Part shown: positions 6,656 through 14,096 of the stretch, one piece after another
Position numbering within the stretch: position 1 is the stretch's first letter
How the letters are laid out: every line of letters begins with the position of its first letter
Source of the DNA: Methanoculleus marisnigri
GTDB lineage: Archaea > Halobacteriota > Methanomicrobia > Methanomicrobiales > Methanoculleaceae
Assembly (NCBI GenBank): GCA_002503885.1
Contig: DASQ01000100.1
Span: 1-15,418, forward strand
DNA length: 15,418 nt
Direction of reading: 5' to 3'
Notes under the pieces: model-generated
What the model saw: the letters and a program-made list of their open reading frames with translations, nothing else
Told to the model about the DNA's origin: nothing
The model's database searches: none
Position numbers and translations under genes: made by a program

Positions 6656-7255
6656 TCACCTCCGGTTCCTCCAGATCACGACGAGGAGCCCGGCGACTGC
6701 AACGGCCAGGATGACGCCGATGAACGACAGGGGAGCTGCAGGTGTCGGGCTTACGTTAGCCTGGGCCGCCTGTATCGGCGTGAACGTCGGCAGATCAGCC
6801 GTGGCAGTCTCTGCCGGCGTCGTCTCCATCGTCGCCTCATCCGTCCCGATCACAACGGGAGGGGAGGTCTCGTTGGCGGTCTCGTTGTCCGGGGTCTCGT
6901 TGGCGGTCTCGTTGTCCGGAGTCTCGTTGACGGTCCCGCTGGTAGTCTCGTCCAGGGTTTCCTCGGGGGTCTCTTCATCCAGGGCCTGTACTACGGTCTC
7001 GTTATCAAGGGTCTCCGTTGGGGTCTCGTCCAGCGTTTCATCGTCCAGGGTCTCTACCGGAGTCTCGTCCAGAGTCTCCTCGGGGGTCTCCGTCGGGGTC
7101 TCTACCCGGGTCTCGTCGGGTGGTGTCGGAGGGAGAGTCCAGGTCAAAGAAGTCCCGGGTGCTGTGCTCTGGGCTGCCACGGGAGGCACAACAGCCGCTG
7201 CTGCCACAAGAAGCACAACCAGGAGTGCTCTCCATGTCCATTGGTTTCCTGCCAT
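6656..7255 (-). CDS. Secreted Thr/Glu-rich, sequon-rich surface protein with C-terminal anchor
   Basis: This 199-aa protein has a signal peptide (residues 1-28, hydrophobic core LLVVLLVAAAAVV, likely cut after VAA). A long low-complexity region (about 45-155) of ET, DET and NET units follows, with a C-terminal membrane helix (178-194) followed by WRNRR. Seven N-glycosylation sequons are visible: NET at 85, 110, 115, 119, 124 and 128, and NVS at 167. Many threonines could also be O-glycosylated. The form is mucin-like: an acidic stalk in the S-layer or pseudo-periplasm. The Pro-rich stretch, helix and basic end recall archaeosortase-processed tails, but no PGF motif is present. The ATG at 7255 is chosen over a longer frame because the signal peptide begins there and GGGAG precedes it. 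No enzymatic domain is seen. Confidence 0.78.
   Translation of the reverse strand: MAGNQWTWRALLVVLLVAAAAVVPPVAAQSTAPGTSLTWTLPPTPPDETRVETPTETPEETLDETPVETLDDETLDETPTETLDNETVVQALDEETPEETLDETTSGTVNETPDNETANETPDNETANETSPPVVIGTDEATMETTPAETATADLPTFTPIQAAQANVSPTPAAPLSFIGVILAVAVAGLLVVIWRNRR
6866..6919 (-). repeat. Two perfect tandem 27-bp units inside the surface-protein gene
   Basis: Positions 6866-6892 and 6893-6919 are identical, each starting GGTCTCGTTGGCGG on the plus strand. They encode a nine-residue unit (NETPDNETA in register) twice on the minus strand. The unit is in frame and each copy adds two N-glycosylation sequons. Looser copies of the GTCTCGT theme continue to about 7110. Confidence 0.85.
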
Positions 7256-7280
7256 GAGAACTCCCGTTTGGCATAATCCT

Positions 7281-7290
7281 ATTTTTATAT
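7281..7290 (-). promoter_or_regulatory. TATA box of the surface-protein gene
   Basis: On the minus strand it reads ATATAAAAAT, centred about 31 nt before the ATG at 7255. The ribosome site GGGAG (7261-7265) sits between them. Confidence 0.55.
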
Positions 7291-7530
7291 TTCGGTCGTT
7301 TTCAAAATCGTATCGACAGCTAACTGTCCGATGCGCCCCACAACATGGCGACACCTCACTGTTGCACAGCAGTGAACCATCAAAAAACGAGATGCCGGTA
7401 CAGTGATCCGGACGTGAAATGTGGGCAGCTAAAGACCCTTTTATCGTGGCTGGTCCCGGAGGCGAATCCCTGTCTGCGGCCTTTCAACAGAGACCGACCT
7501 GCCGTACTGTCAGCGGGAAAGAAGTAGCGA

Positions 7531-9366
7531 TCAGATTGGTGCTTCACCAATCTTCCGGATCAGGTTGTCGACCACCACATCGCGCATTCCCTCCACGAAC
7601 TTGATGCTCCCAACGACAAGGTGGCCACCGCCGCTCACTCCTCCGCCGGAGATCTCGCTATGGAGTTCGCGCACCATTCGCGGAATGTTCATCATGACGC
7701 CACGCGAACGCAGGACGGCAAAGTCCGGCCCGAACCCGATCGTGACGACCGGTTCTCCCGGGTGCGCCCGGACCAGCCGGTCATGCACCTCCCCCGAAGT
7801 CTTGCCGGGCGGCGGGAACGTGAACCGGTGGGCAAAGAGTTCCACGTCGAGCATGAAGAGGTGGGCGCCGTTTTCGAGCATCCGGCTCTTGACGTGGGGC
7901 ATGATGGCCTCCAGCTGCTCCTCGATCGCGTGATTCGCTTCATCGACCAGCAGGTTGACGAACTCTTTATGGCGTTCCGTGTCGCCGGCGAGGTTCAGGA
8001 TAGTCTTGACGATCTCTCTCCCGTCGCTGAACCGGAGCCAGAACTGCTCGTAGTCGAGCGCCAGCGCGATCGCGCGGCAATCGTCCTCCGAATACTCAGG
8101 CGCGGCAACGGCGAGGTAGCGGGCACGCTCCGGCGCTTCGCTCCGGTCGCCGAGCGCCGCGACCGCCGGCAGGTGCCGTATCTGATTCTCGACTGCCGGA
8201 TTGACCATGCGGGCGACCTCTGTGCCCAGCATCCCGGCGGTGATCCCGTAATCGCCGCCCACATGATAGGGGTTGACGTGCCCGATCAGGTAATCGTCCA
8301 CGATCTCGTCGGGGTGGTGGTGGTCCACGACCATCACCGGGAGACCGAAGATCCGGGTCACCTTCAGCGACGGCATGTCTTCCTCGGTGGACCCGTTGTC
8401 CATCAGGAGGATCATCGGCATCTTCTGCCCGTAGCGGACGTTGTCCTTGAGGGCGAAGTCGAGATCCCGCGTGATATCCTCGATCTCATAGAACGGAGCC
8501 TTGGACGGGGACCGCTTGAAGAGGAAGAACTCCGCATCGAAGTCCCCGCCGCTCTCCCGAAGCAGTGCGGTCACCGCCTGCTCGATGGCAACGGCAGCGC
8601 ATATGCCGTCGGCGTCCGCGTGGTGCCGGAGAATGATCGGCCGGGCCGACAGGACCGCTTTCCGGATCTCCTTTGCTACCTGGCGCATCTGCGGCCTCAA
8701 GGCTTCCAGAACCTCACTCTCCACGAGGAACGGGATGTCGGACGGTTCCGCACGCTCATCGAGCGCCGCATCGATACGCCCCCTGACCCGTGCCGCATCC
8801 TCCGGCTCCAGGACGGCCATGGACGCGACCTCGATCTGGAGCTGGTTGTTGCGCTGCATCACCTCACCCGTGAGGGCGACGATATCCCCGAGTTCGACCT
8901 CGGGATAGGCCCGGACGCCCGCCTCGATGAACGCGGCCCCGTTCGCGGTGCCGGACTCGTCCACGATGGTGAAGATCGTCGGTCCCGACGTCTGCTTGAC
9001 CTGGACGATCTCGCCCTCGATCAGCACCGTTCTGCCGATCTTCTTGCCGATATCGGCAAGAAGCACGCTCGTCGTCTTCTTGGTCACGTTCTCGGTCTGG
9101 TAGACGGTCGGCGTGACCTCCTCGAGGTCGATGTTGCCGTTGCTCCGGATCTGGAGGACGTGAACGATGATCGGATCGCGTTCCTCGTGCTGCACCCTCA
9201 CGTTGCTCTTATGAACGAGCCCCTTGACCCGGTCGTTTAGCTGGACGAATACGCCGAACGGAGCAAAACCCTGCACCCGTCCCAGGTAACTCTTTCCTTC
9301 CTCCACCTCGTCGATATCGCAGTTTGCACCGAGGCGGTAAACAATTGTATCTTCCGTATCTCCCAT
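7531..9366 (-). CDS. Archaeal RecJ-like DHH/DHHA1 phosphoesterase with S1 and OB domains
   Basis: This 611-aa protein has in order: an S1 RNA-binding domain (about 22-83, GRVQGFAPFGVFVQL), a second OB fold of the nucleic-acid-binding kind (about 110-190), a DHH catalytic domain and a DHHA1 domain. Metal-binding motifs are visible: HHADADG (248-254), LLMDNGS (320-326) and VDHHHPD (347-353). The DHHA1 signature is GGGVSGGGH (574-582). DHH proteins cleave phosphodiester bonds with two metal ions, and RecJ-like members are single-strand nucleases. The S1 and OB domains argue for a nucleic-acid substrate, though some DHH/DHHA1 proteins act on nanoRNA or cyclic dinucleotides. It is the last gene of a six-gene run, 15 nt after the PhoU-RCK_C gene. 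AGGTGA (9373-9378) gives a good ribosome site for the ATG at 9366. All catalytic motifs look intact. Confidence 0.88.
   Translation of the reverse strand: MGDTEDTIVYRLGANCDIDEVEEGKSYLGRVQGFAPFGVFVQLNDRVKGLVHKSNVRVQHEERDPIIVHVLQIRSNGNIDLEEVTPTVYQTENVTKKTTSVLLADIGKKIGRTVLIEGEIVQVKQTSGPTIFTIVDESGTANGAAFIEAGVRAYPEVELGDIVALTGEVMQRNNQLQIEVASMAVLEPEDAARVRGRIDAALDERAEPSDIPFLVESEVLEALRPQMRQVAKEIRKAVLSARPIILRHHADADGICAAVAIEQAVTALLRESGGDFDAEFFLFKRSPSKAPFYEIEDITRDLDFALKDNVRYGQKMPMILLMDNGSTEEDMPSLKVTRIFGLPVMVVDHHHPDEIVDDYLIGHVNPYHVGGDYGITAGMLGTEVARMVNPAVENQIRHLPAVAALGDRSEAPERARYLAVAAPEYSEDDCRAIALALDYEQFWLRFSDGREIVKTILNLAGDTERHKEFVNLLVDEANHAIEEQLEAIMPHVKSRMLENGAHLFMLDVELFAHRFTFPPPGKTSGEVHDRLVRAHPGEPVVTIGFGPDFAVLRSRGVMMNIPRMVRELHSEISGGGVSGGGHLVVGSIKFVEGMRDVVVDNLIRKIGEAPI
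7534..7552 (-). repeat. Small hairpin at the 3' end of the DHH gene
   Basis: GATTGGT (7534-7540) and ACCAATC (7546-7552) are exact 7-bp arms around GCTTC, ending one nt before the stop codon. A TTCTTT run follows about 12 nt past the stop on the minus strand. It may contribute to transcript ending, or be chance within coding sequence. Confidence 0.3.
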
Positions 9367-9381
9367 AGTAGTTCACCTAAT

Positions 9382-10608
9382 TCATTCTTCGGGCATCTCG
9401 ACGGCGTAGCCGGCAAGTTCATAGAGCCGGCACTCACCGTCCCGTCTGCCCTTGGCGATAATAATATCCCCACTCTCCAGTCGGACACTCTTCCCCGGGC
9501 GGTAGACCCACCGGTCGCCGTGCTTGATGGCGAGCACGACCATCCCGGTCACCGTCCCGAGCGACGCCTCCTTGAGGGTCCTCGCCACGAGCGGCGAGGA
9601 CGCCGCCACGGGTATCCGCGTGATGATCTCGTCCGACTCGCGGACGATCTTTTTGAAGACCGGCGGGATCTCGATGTCACGCAGGAGGACGTCGACGATG
9701 GAGTGGGCCGAATCGCTGATCGCCTGCGCAAACGAGGACATATACAGGAGGCCCCGGAGGTAGCGCACATCGTCGATCTTTCGTGCTGCTTCAAGGATCC
9801 AGAGGTCCAGGTCGTAGCGCATATCATCGAGCGTCGAATCAAGGGCGACCACCTCGTGCGCCACTTCCTTGTTGTTGAAGAGCAGGGAGGTGTACGCCAG
9901 CCCGACAGAGAGCTCCGAGAGATTCTTCATCTCGATGATCAGCTGGACCGCCCGGTCAAGGTCGTCGACCTCACCCGCATGCGAGGGTTCGCCCCCGGGG
10001 CGCTCCATCGCCCCCGCCATCAGGAAGAGGATATCCTCTCCGGCTTCCGGGCCCCGCGATATCAGGATATCCCCGCTCTCCACCCGGGTGGTCCTGTCGG
10101 GATCATAGATCCAGCCCTTTCCACGCCGGATGGCAATCACCTGCATGCCCGTCGTGCTCTGGACTTTGAGGTCGCCGAGCGTGTGGCCGGCAAGATCGCT
10201 TCCCGGGCTGACGATGACCCGGGCGACGATCTCTTCGGCCTCAGGGAAGACGCGCTTGAGTTTTGCCGGAAACCTGATGTCTTTTAAGATGAGTTTTGCT
10301 ATGTCCGAAGCAGAGTTCGCAATCCTCTCCGCCGCCTCGGCAACCTGGAGCATGCCGCTCATCGCTTCTGCTTCTTCGAGGCGCCTGGCACCGAGGACAC
10401 TCTGAATTCTGGCCTGGTAGACCAGTTTGTTCATGCTCTCCTCGAGATTGATCACTTCGAGCGCTATCTCTTTACTGTCGAAGAGGATCGCAGAGTAAGA
10501 GAGATCAACCATCAGCTCGGAGACATCCTTCATCTCGATCAGAGCGTCTTTGAAACTGATCGGCTGGTATTCACGTTCCGTCATGGGTCTGTTAACCGTT
10601 GTTTTCAT
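9382..10608 (-). CDS. Duplicated PhoU-like / RCK_C (TrkA-C) regulatory protein
   Basis: This 408-aa protein is two copies of one module. Copy 1 has a PhoU-like helical bundle (about 20-112) and an RCK_C domain (about 126-200). Copy 2 has PhoU-like helices (about 217-312) and RCK_C (about 328-404). Matching landmarks are TGMQVIAIRRGKGWIY versus TGMVVLAIKHGDRWVY, and ESGDILISRG versus ESGDIIIAKG. RCK_C (TrkA-C) domains bind small ligands and gate cation channels or transporters. There is no membrane helix and no N-terminal Rossmann RCK domain, so it is a soluble ligand-sensing subunit. It starts 11 nt after the double MgtE gene, itself duplicated, which suggests it controls that transporter. 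The ATG at 10608 is used. The ATG at 10584 is possible, but neither has a strong ribosome site. Confidence 0.85.
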   Translation of the reverse strand: MKTTVNRPMTEREYQPISFKDALIEMKDVSELMVDLSYSAILFDSKEIALEVINLEESMNKLVYQARIQSVLGARRLEEAEAMSGMLQVAEAAERIANSASDIAKLILKDIRFPAKLKRVFPEAEEIVARVIVSPGSDLAGHTLGDLKVQSTTGMQVIAIRRGKGWIYDPDRTTRVESGDILISRGPEAGEDILFLMAGAMERPGGEPSHAGEVDDLDRAVQLIIEMKNLSELSVGLAYTSLLFNNKEVAHEVVALDSTLDDMRYDLDLWILEAARKIDDVRYLRGLLYMSSFAQAISDSAHSIVDVLLRDIEIPPVFKKIVRESDEIITRIPVAASSPLVARTLKEASLGTVTGMVVLAIKHGDRWVYRPGKSVRLESGDIIIAKGRRDGECRLYELAGYAVEMPEE

Positions 10609-10619
10609 ATACTTTTCAC

Positions 10620-11822
10620 TTACAACAGCAGGCCTATCACTGCCACGAGCGTAGCTGCACCAATCAGGTCGATCAGGCTCGTGATGACAGGGATCCCAAA
10701 GTTATCGGGATCGAGACCATACCGGAATGAAAGGCTGGCAGTGACGTACGCCACGCCGTTCACCAGTGTCATGACGACCAGACCCGCTACAAGGCTGATA
10801 ATGACCAGCATTCCAAGGCCGGGGCTGTTTAGCCCCATGAGCACCGCCGCACCATGCGCGATGAGCGCCAGCAGTGGAAGCAGTATCAATGTATAGAGAT
10901 AGGAAATAATAAAATGATGCACGACGCCGCGCTCGGGGAGGAACGAGGGGTTGAGCTCGCCGGTATGCATCCCCGTCGATAGGCGCGACCCGAGAATGCC
11001 GCCTATCGACCCGAGACCACCCATAAACGGGGGTATCAGGACGAGAAAGACCGCGAGCGCCATCAGTCTGTCGAGATTGAGCGAGTAGGTCAGACCGGCC
11101 AGCGTGCCGAGGACGCTGAGCGGGATGAGGAGGTAGAGGTTCTCGCGGACGATTGGGCCGATCGCCCTGGGCCGCTGCCGGGTGTAGAGGATAGTGACGG
11201 CGGCAACGGCGACCACCACCACGCCGAGCACCAGGCGTGCAGAGGGTGGGAGGGACACGACGAGTGCCGCGGAGAGGATGAGGATCGGAAGCGTGACGAT
11301 ATCCCCGGAGGTGGTGACGGTCGGGGCAGCGATCATGTCGAGGTCGAGGCCGTAGCGGTAGCTTACGAGCACGATGACCAGGGTGATCCCCATTACGACC
11401 AGCCCCGATACGATGCCACTGACGACCGAGATCAGCATGAGATCGGTGACGCCCACCACGGGAAGGCCGAAAAGGAGGCTCACCGCGTAGGCAAAGATGC
11501 CGAGGATGAACGCTATGAGAATGGTTATCACGAACGATGCGCGGATGTTGTCGCCGAGGACAGAGCCCTCATGGAAATCGATGGAGAACTCTCCAAGGTG
11601 CATCGACGACGACAGGCGGGACGCAAAGACCCCGGCGATGTTCCCCCGCATATCGATGATCGACGGCAGGAGCACCAGCAGGCCGGGGATCAGCGCGAGG
11701 GCCTCACGGGCGGAGCCGAGGTAGATACCGGCAATGCTCGAGGCAACGGCACTGACGAGCAGGGCGCCAAGACCGGTCAGTATCAGGCGGCTCTGGCTGG
11801 ATAGGCCCTGCTCCATCCCCAT
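10620..11822 (-). CDS. Double-domain MgtE/SLC41-type divalent cation transporter
   Basis: This 400-aa membrane protein contains two MgtE integral membrane domains fused in one chain. Half 1 has LLPSIIDMRGNIAGVFASRL (51-70) and YGLDLDMIAAP (157-167). Half 2 has LIPPFMGGLGSIGGILGSRL (262-281) and YGLDPDNFGIP (368-378). Each half has about five hydrophobic helices. Bacterial MgtE is a homodimer of one such domain plus cytosolic N and CBS domains. Here both halves are joined and the sensory domains are absent, as in eukaryotic SLC41. The likely substrate is Mg2+ or a similar divalent ion. Regulation may come from the PhoU-RCK_C protein encoded next. The frame opens at a TTG (11837) overlapping the previous stop. 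The ATG at 11822 is preferred, 11 nt after that stop, but the TTG cannot be excluded. Confidence 0.87.
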   Translation of the reverse strand: MGMEQGLSSQSRLILTGLGALLVSAVASSIAGIYLGSAREALALIPGLLVLLPSIIDMRGNIAGVFASRLSSSMHLGEFSIDFHEGSVLGDNIRASFVITILIAFILGIFAYAVSLLFGLPVVGVTDLMLISVVSGIVSGLVVMGITLVIVLVSYRYGLDLDMIAAPTVTTSGDIVTLPILILSAALVVSLPPSARLVLGVVVVAVAAVTILYTRQRPRAIGPIVRENLYLLIPLSVLGTLAGLTYSLNLDRLMALAVFLVLIPPFMGGLGSIGGILGSRLSTGMHTGELNPSFLPERGVVHHFIISYLYTLILLPLLALIAHGAAVLMGLNSPGLGMLVIISLVAGLVVMTLVNGVAYVTASLSFRYGLDPDNFGIPVITSLIDLIGAATLVAVIGLLL

Positions 11823-11833
11823 CACCGTCCATC

Positions 11834-12790
11834 TCAATCACTCCGGTACGGGATCTCCAGAACGGCCAGATCGGCCGGCAGGATCACGTCTCCCTCATAT
11901 TGTCGCTTTGCATCGCGTATATGGTTTACTGTGCTGGTATAACGGGAACTTATGTGCATCAGGGCAAGCATACGGGCGTTCAAGGCGACCGCCGCCTCCC
12001 CGGCCTCCCCGGCAGTGGAGTGCAAAACCTCCCGGGCGCGGTCGCTCTCCTGGTCGTCGAACGTGGCGTCGTGGATCAGGATATCTGCGTCCCGGAGCAT
12101 CGCGGTGATCCCGGGGTGGTGCTGGAGCGGCCGTGTGTCCCCGGTATAAACTACCTTCCGCCCCGGACGCGGCTCTCCCAGCACATCGGCGGGCCGGATC
12201 TCGGTCTCGACGCCGTCGCGGACGATGCGGACCGCTTCCCCGCGCTGCAGCCGTCCGAAGAGCGGGCCCGGCGGGACACCGAGCGCAACCGCCTGCTCCC
12301 GGTTGAACCTTCCGGGCCGCTCGTCCTCCTCCATTACATAGCCGAGCCCCGGAATGCCGTGGTGCGTAGAAAACGCCCGGACGGTGTAGCCGTTGAAGGG
12401 CACGACCGAACCGTGCTCGAGGGAGTGAGCAGTGACGGAGAAGCCCCGGGTGTGGCGGCTTACCTTCTGCACGAGGTCGACGAACTCGCCTACCCAGGAC
12501 GGGCCGTAGATCGGAAGCGGGTCGGTCCGTCCCATGAACGCGAGCGTCTCGACGAGCCCGAAGACGCCGAGGAAATGGTCGGCATGCCAGTGGGTGATGA
12601 AGACGGCGTTCACGGTAAACCCGGTTCGGGCACGCATCATCTGCTGCTGGGTGCCCTCCCCGCAGTCGAAGAGCAGGGTGTCGGAGCCCCGCCGGATCAG
12701 GATGCAGGAGGGGTTCCTCTGCGGTGAGGGGAGCGCTCCCGCCGTGCCGAGGAAATGAAGGTGCAGGGTCTCGCCGGCTATACGAACCAC
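11834..12790 (-). CDS. rnz: Ribonuclease Z (tRNA 3'-processing endonuclease)
   Basis: This 318-aa metallo-beta-lactamase-fold enzyme removes the 3' trailer of tRNA precursors. Landmarks are FLGTAGALP (13-21), FDCGEGTQQQ (41-50), the metal motif THWHADH (66-72, with His67, His69, Asp71 and His72), His143/His144 in STHHG, YTGDTR with Asp218 (215-220), and MHISSRY (278-284) with a further His. The flexible arm that grips tRNA fits GVPPGPLFGRLQRGEAV (171-187). The frame stays open far upstream (to 13129), but that stretch is the shadow of the TIM-barrel gene. The GTG at 12790 overlaps the TIM-barrel stop by 13 nt and is the only plausible start before FLGTAG, although AGGA lies just 2 nt upstream. 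The length is typical of the family. Confidence 0.94.
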   Translation of the reverse strand: MVRIAGETLHLHFLGTAGALPSPQRNPSCILIRRGSDTLLFDCGEGTQQQMMRARTGFTVNAVFITHWHADHFLGVFGLVETLAFMGRTDPLPIYGPSWVGEFVDLVQKVSRHTRGFSVTAHSLEHGSVVPFNGYTVRAFSTHHGIPGLGYVMEEDERPGRFNREQAVALGVPPGPLFGRLQRGEAVRIVRDGVETEIRPADVLGEPRPGRKVVYTGDTRPLQHHPGITAMLRDADILIHDATFDDQESDRAREVLHSTAGEAGEAAVALNARMLALMHISSRYTSTVNHIRDAKRQYEGDVILPADLAVLEIPYRSD

Positions 12791-13551
12791 TTCCTGAATG
12801 CTGCAAGGCTCCGCTTTGCCTCTTCGAGTGTCCGGCCTTCGATAACAACCGGGCCGGAGTAGTCGCGGGCGACGACCTGCCCGACCTTCTCCCAGGCGAT
12901 GGTCCCATCGCCGAGTGCCAGGTGCTCGTCCGACTTCCCGTGGTTGTCGTGGATGTGCAGGTGGCTGATCTCCCGGAGATGGGCAAGGAACGCATCGACC
13001 TGGCCGTTGGTGTTGGCGTGCCCCACATCGAGCGTGACCCCGATCCCCGGGATACCTTCCGTGAGGCCGAGTATCTCCTCGGGGTAGCGGCAGAGGAAGT
13101 CCTTGATGCTGATCATGTTCTCGACGCACGCAAGGATGCCGTGCTCCTCCGCAGACTTCCCGATCTCGACGAGTGCTGTCTTCTGCAACTCCCAGACCTT
13201 CTCGGGGACGAGTTTTCCCACGGGAGATACAAACCCGGGGTGGAACGTCACCCGGTCGGTCAGGTCGGCTGCGTGGTGGATGCAGCAGCAGGTCTGGCGG
13301 ATGGACTCGCGCCAGATGGGGTAGTTTAACGATGCGAGGTTTAAGTCGCTGTAGGGAGCGTGAACGGTCGCGAGAAGGCCGGTGCTCTCGAGGCTCTCCC
13401 GGATAGCGGCAAAATTCTCGGGGTTGTCCAGGCGGTACTTCCCGTCGGCGACGATCTCCCAGCCGGTGTACCCGAGTTCCTCAAGCCCGAAGACCCAGTC
13501 CCGGGATTCCCAGACTTTTGATGAGGATGAAAAATACGGAGCAAGACTCAT
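12778..13551 (-). CDS. Sugar-phosphate isomerase / endonuclease IV-fold TIM barrel protein
   Basis: This 257-aa protein belongs to the xylose isomerase-like TIM-barrel superfamily, which includes sugar isomerases/epimerases and AP endonuclease IV. The metal ligands expected for a trinuclear site can be followed: His64 (VHAPYSD), His104 (FHPG), Glu144 (CVENM), Asp175 and His178 (LDVGH), His199/His201 (HLHIHDNHG), Asp208 and His210 (DEH) and Glu238 (IEGR). Sequence style (HIHDNHGKSDEHL, GDGTI.W) is closer to the isomerase/epimerase branch, so the substrate stays undecided. Its ATG overlaps the stop of the UPF0200 gene by 4 nt (ATGA), and its own end overlaps the RNase Z start, so translation is probably coupled across three genes. 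Confidence 0.85.
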   Translation of the reverse strand: MSLAPYFSSSSKVWESRDWVFGLEELGYTGWEIVADGKYRLDNPENFAAIRESLESTGLLATVHAPYSDLNLASLNYPIWRESIRQTCCCIHHAADLTDRVTFHPGFVSPVGKLVPEKVWELQKTALVEIGKSAEEHGILACVENMISIKDFLCRYPEEILGLTEGIPGIGVTLDVGHANTNGQVDAFLAHLREISHLHIHDNHGKSDEHLALGDGTIAWEKVGQVVARDYSGPVVIEGRTLEEAKRSLAAFRKWFV

Positions 13552-14096
13552 TCTATTCCTCCCGGCCGGCAGAGCAGGGCACGGATCTCTGCGGCAAACT
13601 CATCGAGTGTTCCCTCGTTCGTGATCCGGCAGTCCGCGAGATCGAGAGCCCGACCGAGCCCCCACCCGAGTTCCCGCTCATCGCGGACCCGGAGCTCTTC
13701 GGCGGTGAGGGAGTCGTCGGACCGGCCCCGGTTCGTGAGCCGCCGGTAACGCGTCTCAAACGACGAGACGATCCCGATGAGGGTGAAGTCGGGGAAGTGC
13801 TCCTTGAACGCCGCCACCTCGTAGTCCCCCCTGATGCCGTCGACCAGGACCACCGGAGCGGACTCTGCCTCGATGGCAGGGATGGTTATCCGGGCGATGG
13901 CGTCCATGCCGAGGTCCGCGCGCAACTTCCCCGACATTGCGCCGAGGTTCGCGTCCGTCGGCAGAAGGCCGGCCTCCTTAACCCGTTCTCGTATCGCATC
14001 CCCCATGACCACGACCGGAATCCCGAGGTCCCGGGCGATCTTCGACACCTCTCCTTTCCCGCTTGCCGGCATACCAACGATTCCAATGACTTTCAT
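13548..14096 (-). CDS. UPF0200-type P-loop nucleotide/dephospho-CoA kinase-like protein
   Basis: This 182-aa P-loop kinase-fold protein has Walker A GMPASGKGE (8-16), VVVMGDAIRERV (28-39) in the nucleotide-monophosphate position, LVDGIRG (84-90), a lid-like RYRRLTNRGRSDD (116-128) and ADCRITNEGTLDEF (154-167). The last motif is typical of dephospho-CoA and nucleoside-monophosphate kinases. The pattern matches the archaeal UPF0200 family, related to MJ1399, whose substrate is not established as far as I know. AAGGAG just upstream (minus strand, 14102-14107) supports the ATG at 14096. It is the first gene of the six-gene minus-strand run, with a 162-nt gap behind it for a promoter. Confidence 0.88.
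   Translation of the reverse strand: MKVIGIVGMPASGKGEVSKIARDLGIPVVVMGDAIRERVKEAGLLPTDANLGAMSGKLRADLGMDAIARITIPAIEAESAPVVLVDGIRGDYEVAAFKEHFPDFTLIGIVSSFETRYRRLTNRGRSDDSLTAEELRVRDERELGWGLGRALDLADCRITNEGTLDEFAAEIRALLCRPGGIE

Noticed and set aside
6866..7110. CRISPR-like array of GTCTCGT repeats
   Set aside because: The repeats are in frame, without unique spacers, and encode an acidic Thr-rich protein stalk.
6711..7406. Plus-strand open frame of 231 codons rich in Val and Ser
   Set aside because: It is antisense to the surface-protein gene. Its VSL/VSS repeats are the complement of the ET/DET repeat and it lacks start signals.
7300..7530. Possible tRNA or small gene in the gap before the DHH gene end
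   Set aside because: A GGCGAATCCC string and short inverted repeats were checked, but no tRNA arms or T-loop fit, and open frames there (for example 7345-7527, plus strand) lack start signals. Nothing beyond the surface-protein promoter is supported.
7621..9240. Long open frame of 539 codons on the plus strand
   Set aside because: It is antisense to the DHH phosphoesterase gene. Its product is rich in Asp, Arg, Val and His with no recognisable domain, as expected from a GC-rich shadow, while the minus strand has intact catalytic motifs.
9520..10287. Open frame of 255 codons on the plus strand
   Set aside because: It is antisense to the PhoU-RCK_C gene, has no start signal and is of low-complexity composition.
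12791..13129. N-terminal extension of the RNase Z frame (113 codons)
   Set aside because: The extra part is Arg/Pro/Gly-rich out-of-frame translation of the TIM-barrel gene, and the RNase Z family begins just before FLGTAG.
11900..13329. Plus-strand open frames of 275 and 201 codons
   Set aside because: They are shadows of RNase Z and the TIM-barrel gene. No domain was recognised.
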